From JAUHXS01 sp965213575 (GTDB lineage Bacteria; Bacteroidota; Bacteroidia; Chitinophagales; JAUHXS01): DNA of 64,000 bases. The position numbers and the translations under genes were made by a program. Location of the stretch: the NCBI GenBank assembly GCA_965213575.1, contig CBDBZN010000019.1:77636-141635 (forward strand), in the 5' to 3' direction. The notes under the pieces are model-generated. The model was given only the letters and a program-made list of their open reading frames with translations, ran no database searches and had not been told where the DNA came from. Positions 62,897 through 64,000 of the stretch are shown here, one piece after another; position 1 is the first letter of the stretch; every line of letters begins with the position of its first letter.

Positions 62897-64000
62897 ATGA
62901 GATATATAAAAATTTTCATGTTGATCTTTATCATATCAATGATCACATCGTTAGGCACTATATTATTGTATAAAAACTTTACCCATAAAGAAGCAACTTC
63001 TTCAACTGCAGTTAAGCCGGTTTATCCTAGTTTAGGAACTAAAGTGGCATATCAGAATCAGCCTATAGACTTTACTTATGCGGCTGAGCTTACTACTCCT
63101 ATGGTAGTAAATATTCAAACCAAGACATTACCAAAACAAAATGCTAATCCTTATAACAATTTTCAGTTTTTTTTCAATGATCCTTACAGTGGCAATCAAT
63201 ATACACCTCAACCCAAAGTTGCATTTGGTTCAGGCGTTATAATTTCTTCTGATGGATATATTGTAACTAATAATCATGTGGTAGAAGGTGGTGATGATAT
63301 TGAAGTAACGCTTTACGATAAAAGTGTTTACACTGCAGAAGTCATAGGAACCGATAACTCTACTGATTTAGCTATTATCAAAATTAATACAACTTCATTA
63401 CCTGCAATAGAATTTGCTAATTCAGATGAAGTAAGAGTTGGAGAATGGGTTTTAGCTGTAGGCAATCCATTTAATCTCACCTCAACTGTTACAGCAGGTA
63501 TAGTGAGTGCAAAAGGTAGAAATATCAATATTTTAAAAGACCGTGCCGCTATCGAATCTTTCATTCAAACTGATGCAGCTGTAAATCCCGGTAACAGTGG
63601 TGGAGCATTAGTTAACCTAGACGGAAAATTAATTGGCATTAACACTGCTATTGCTACTCCTACAGGAACTTATGCGGGATATTCGTTTGCTGTACCTACT
63701 AACATCGTGCAAAAAGTGTTTGGAGATATTGTAGAATATGGCATTGTACAAAGAGGCTTTCTTGGTGTATCAATCAGTGAAGTTAATAGCCGGATTGCTG
63801 ATGATAAAAAATTAAATAATTTAAAAGGTGTATACGTAAATACAGTCGCTTCTGAGAGTTCAGCGGATGATGCTCATATTAAGGCAGGAGATGTTATTCT
63901 GCAAATTAATAATTATGTAGTAAATAGCCCCTCTGAGTTACAGGAACAAGTTGCTCAGCATAGGCCGGGCGACAAAATTGATGTCACATTGGTCAGAGAT
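62897..64000 (+). CDS. HtrA/Deg-family serine protease, 5' part (partial)
   Basis: The frame is open from the ATG at 62897 to the window edge (368 codons). It has an N-terminal anchor or signal (IKIFMLIFIISMITSLGTIL), a Gln/Asn-rich linker and a trypsin-like domain with the full triad: His in IVTNNHVVEGG, Asp in NSTDLAIIKI and Ser in NPGNSGGALVNLDG. The first PDZ domain follows (GFLGVSISEVNSRIADDKKL, then AGDVILQINNYVVNSPSELQ) and is cut by the window edge. HtrA proteases degrade misfolded envelope proteins, and may be membrane-anchored here. It diverges from the dapF unit across about 130 bases. Confidence 0.93.
   Translation, partial: MRYIKIFMLIFIISMITSLGTILLYKNFTHKEATSSTAVKPVYPSLGTKVAYQNQPIDFTYAAELTTPMVVNIQTKTLPKQNANPYNNFQFFFNDPYSGNQYTPQPKVAFGSGVIISSDGYIVTNNHVVEGGDDIEVTLYDKSVYTAEVIGTDNSTDLAIIKINTTSLPAIEFANSDEVRVGEWVLAVGNPFNLTSTVTAGIVSAKGRNINILKDRAAIESFIQTDAAVNPGNSGGALVNLDGKLIGINTAIATPTGTYAGYSFAVPTNIVQKVFGDIVEYGIVQRGFLGVSISEVNSRIADDKKLNNLKGVYVNTVASESSADDAHIKAGDVILQINNYVVNSPSELQEQVAQHRPGDKIDVTLVRD

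Noticed and set aside
1..64000. CRISPR arrays, prophage, plasmid or replication-origin features
   Set aside because: I saw no regularly spaced repeats, no phage structural or integrase genes, no transposase and no DnaA-box cluster.

Overview
The window comes from a Bacteroidota chromosome with low GC (about one third by eye). The evidence is consistent: four secreted proteins carry type IX secretion (T9SS) C-terminal signals, there are many lipoproteins and SusD-free outer-membrane barrels, GAPDH is the long Bacteroidota form, the primary sigma factor is the short Bacteroidota type, and the best promoters have the Bacteroidota form (TTTG or TTG, 20 nt, then TAnnTTTG) rather than -35/-10 boxes. 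The order cannot be fixed from sequence alone. Gene content fits the Chitinophagales/Saprospirales/Cytophagales side of the phylum.

Layout. 0-0.9 kb: 5' part of a Wzz/GumC-type polysaccharide co-polymerase running off the left edge. 1-8.3 kb: folA, a lipoprotein, proS with a small partner, a Tyr/Gly/Asn-rich secreted protein, an OmpP1/FadL porin and a lipoprotein. 8.3-9.8 kb: a helical-protein gene split by a frameshift. 9.9-18.2 kb: four T9SS cargo proteins, including a PKD adhesin-like protein and a secreted metallophosphoesterase. 18.4-22.7 kb: a membrane protein, a barrel, and the tyrosine-degradation pair hpd/hmgA with a four-helix-bundle (S23) cassette between them. 22.9-27.7 kb: housekeeping genes rpoD, gap, ffh, a PP-loop ATPase, and the SRP RNA on the other strand. 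27.8-42.9 kb: a phosphate-themed region (see below). 43-44.6 kb: an acyl-CoA carboxylase beta subunit. 44.6-51.3 kb: a six-gene glycan operon. 51.5-64 kb: a papain-fold secreted protein, a methyltransferase, a glycerophosphodiesterase, a K+ channel, a histidine kinase, an AsmA protein, tRNA-Val, an NlpC/P60 peptidase, YceI, dapF and the 5' part of an HtrA protease.

The most unusual part is 27.8-42.1 kb. It holds two paralogous proteins of about 1,220-1,245 residues. Each joins an N-terminal calcineurin-like phosphatase, a middle segment with a CotH/HipA/PI-kinase-like signature (GDWDRH ... IPRDRD), and a C-terminal Omp85-like outer-membrane barrel. One copy (37304-41041) keeps its phosphatase motifs and sits in an operon with a beta-propeller lipoprotein and a DUF6268 barrel. 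The other (27781-31432) has lost most catalytic residues and carries a one-base frameshift. Between them lie sixA, ppk1, a class III cyclase-like DUF2652 protein and a convergent HD-PycTM (Pycsar-effector-like) membrane protein. I read this as a candidate envelope phospho-signalling island. That is an inference and needs structural and comparative support.

Two genes carry single-base frame disruptions (near 8830 and 29914). Either these are real decay, or the assembly contains indel errors.
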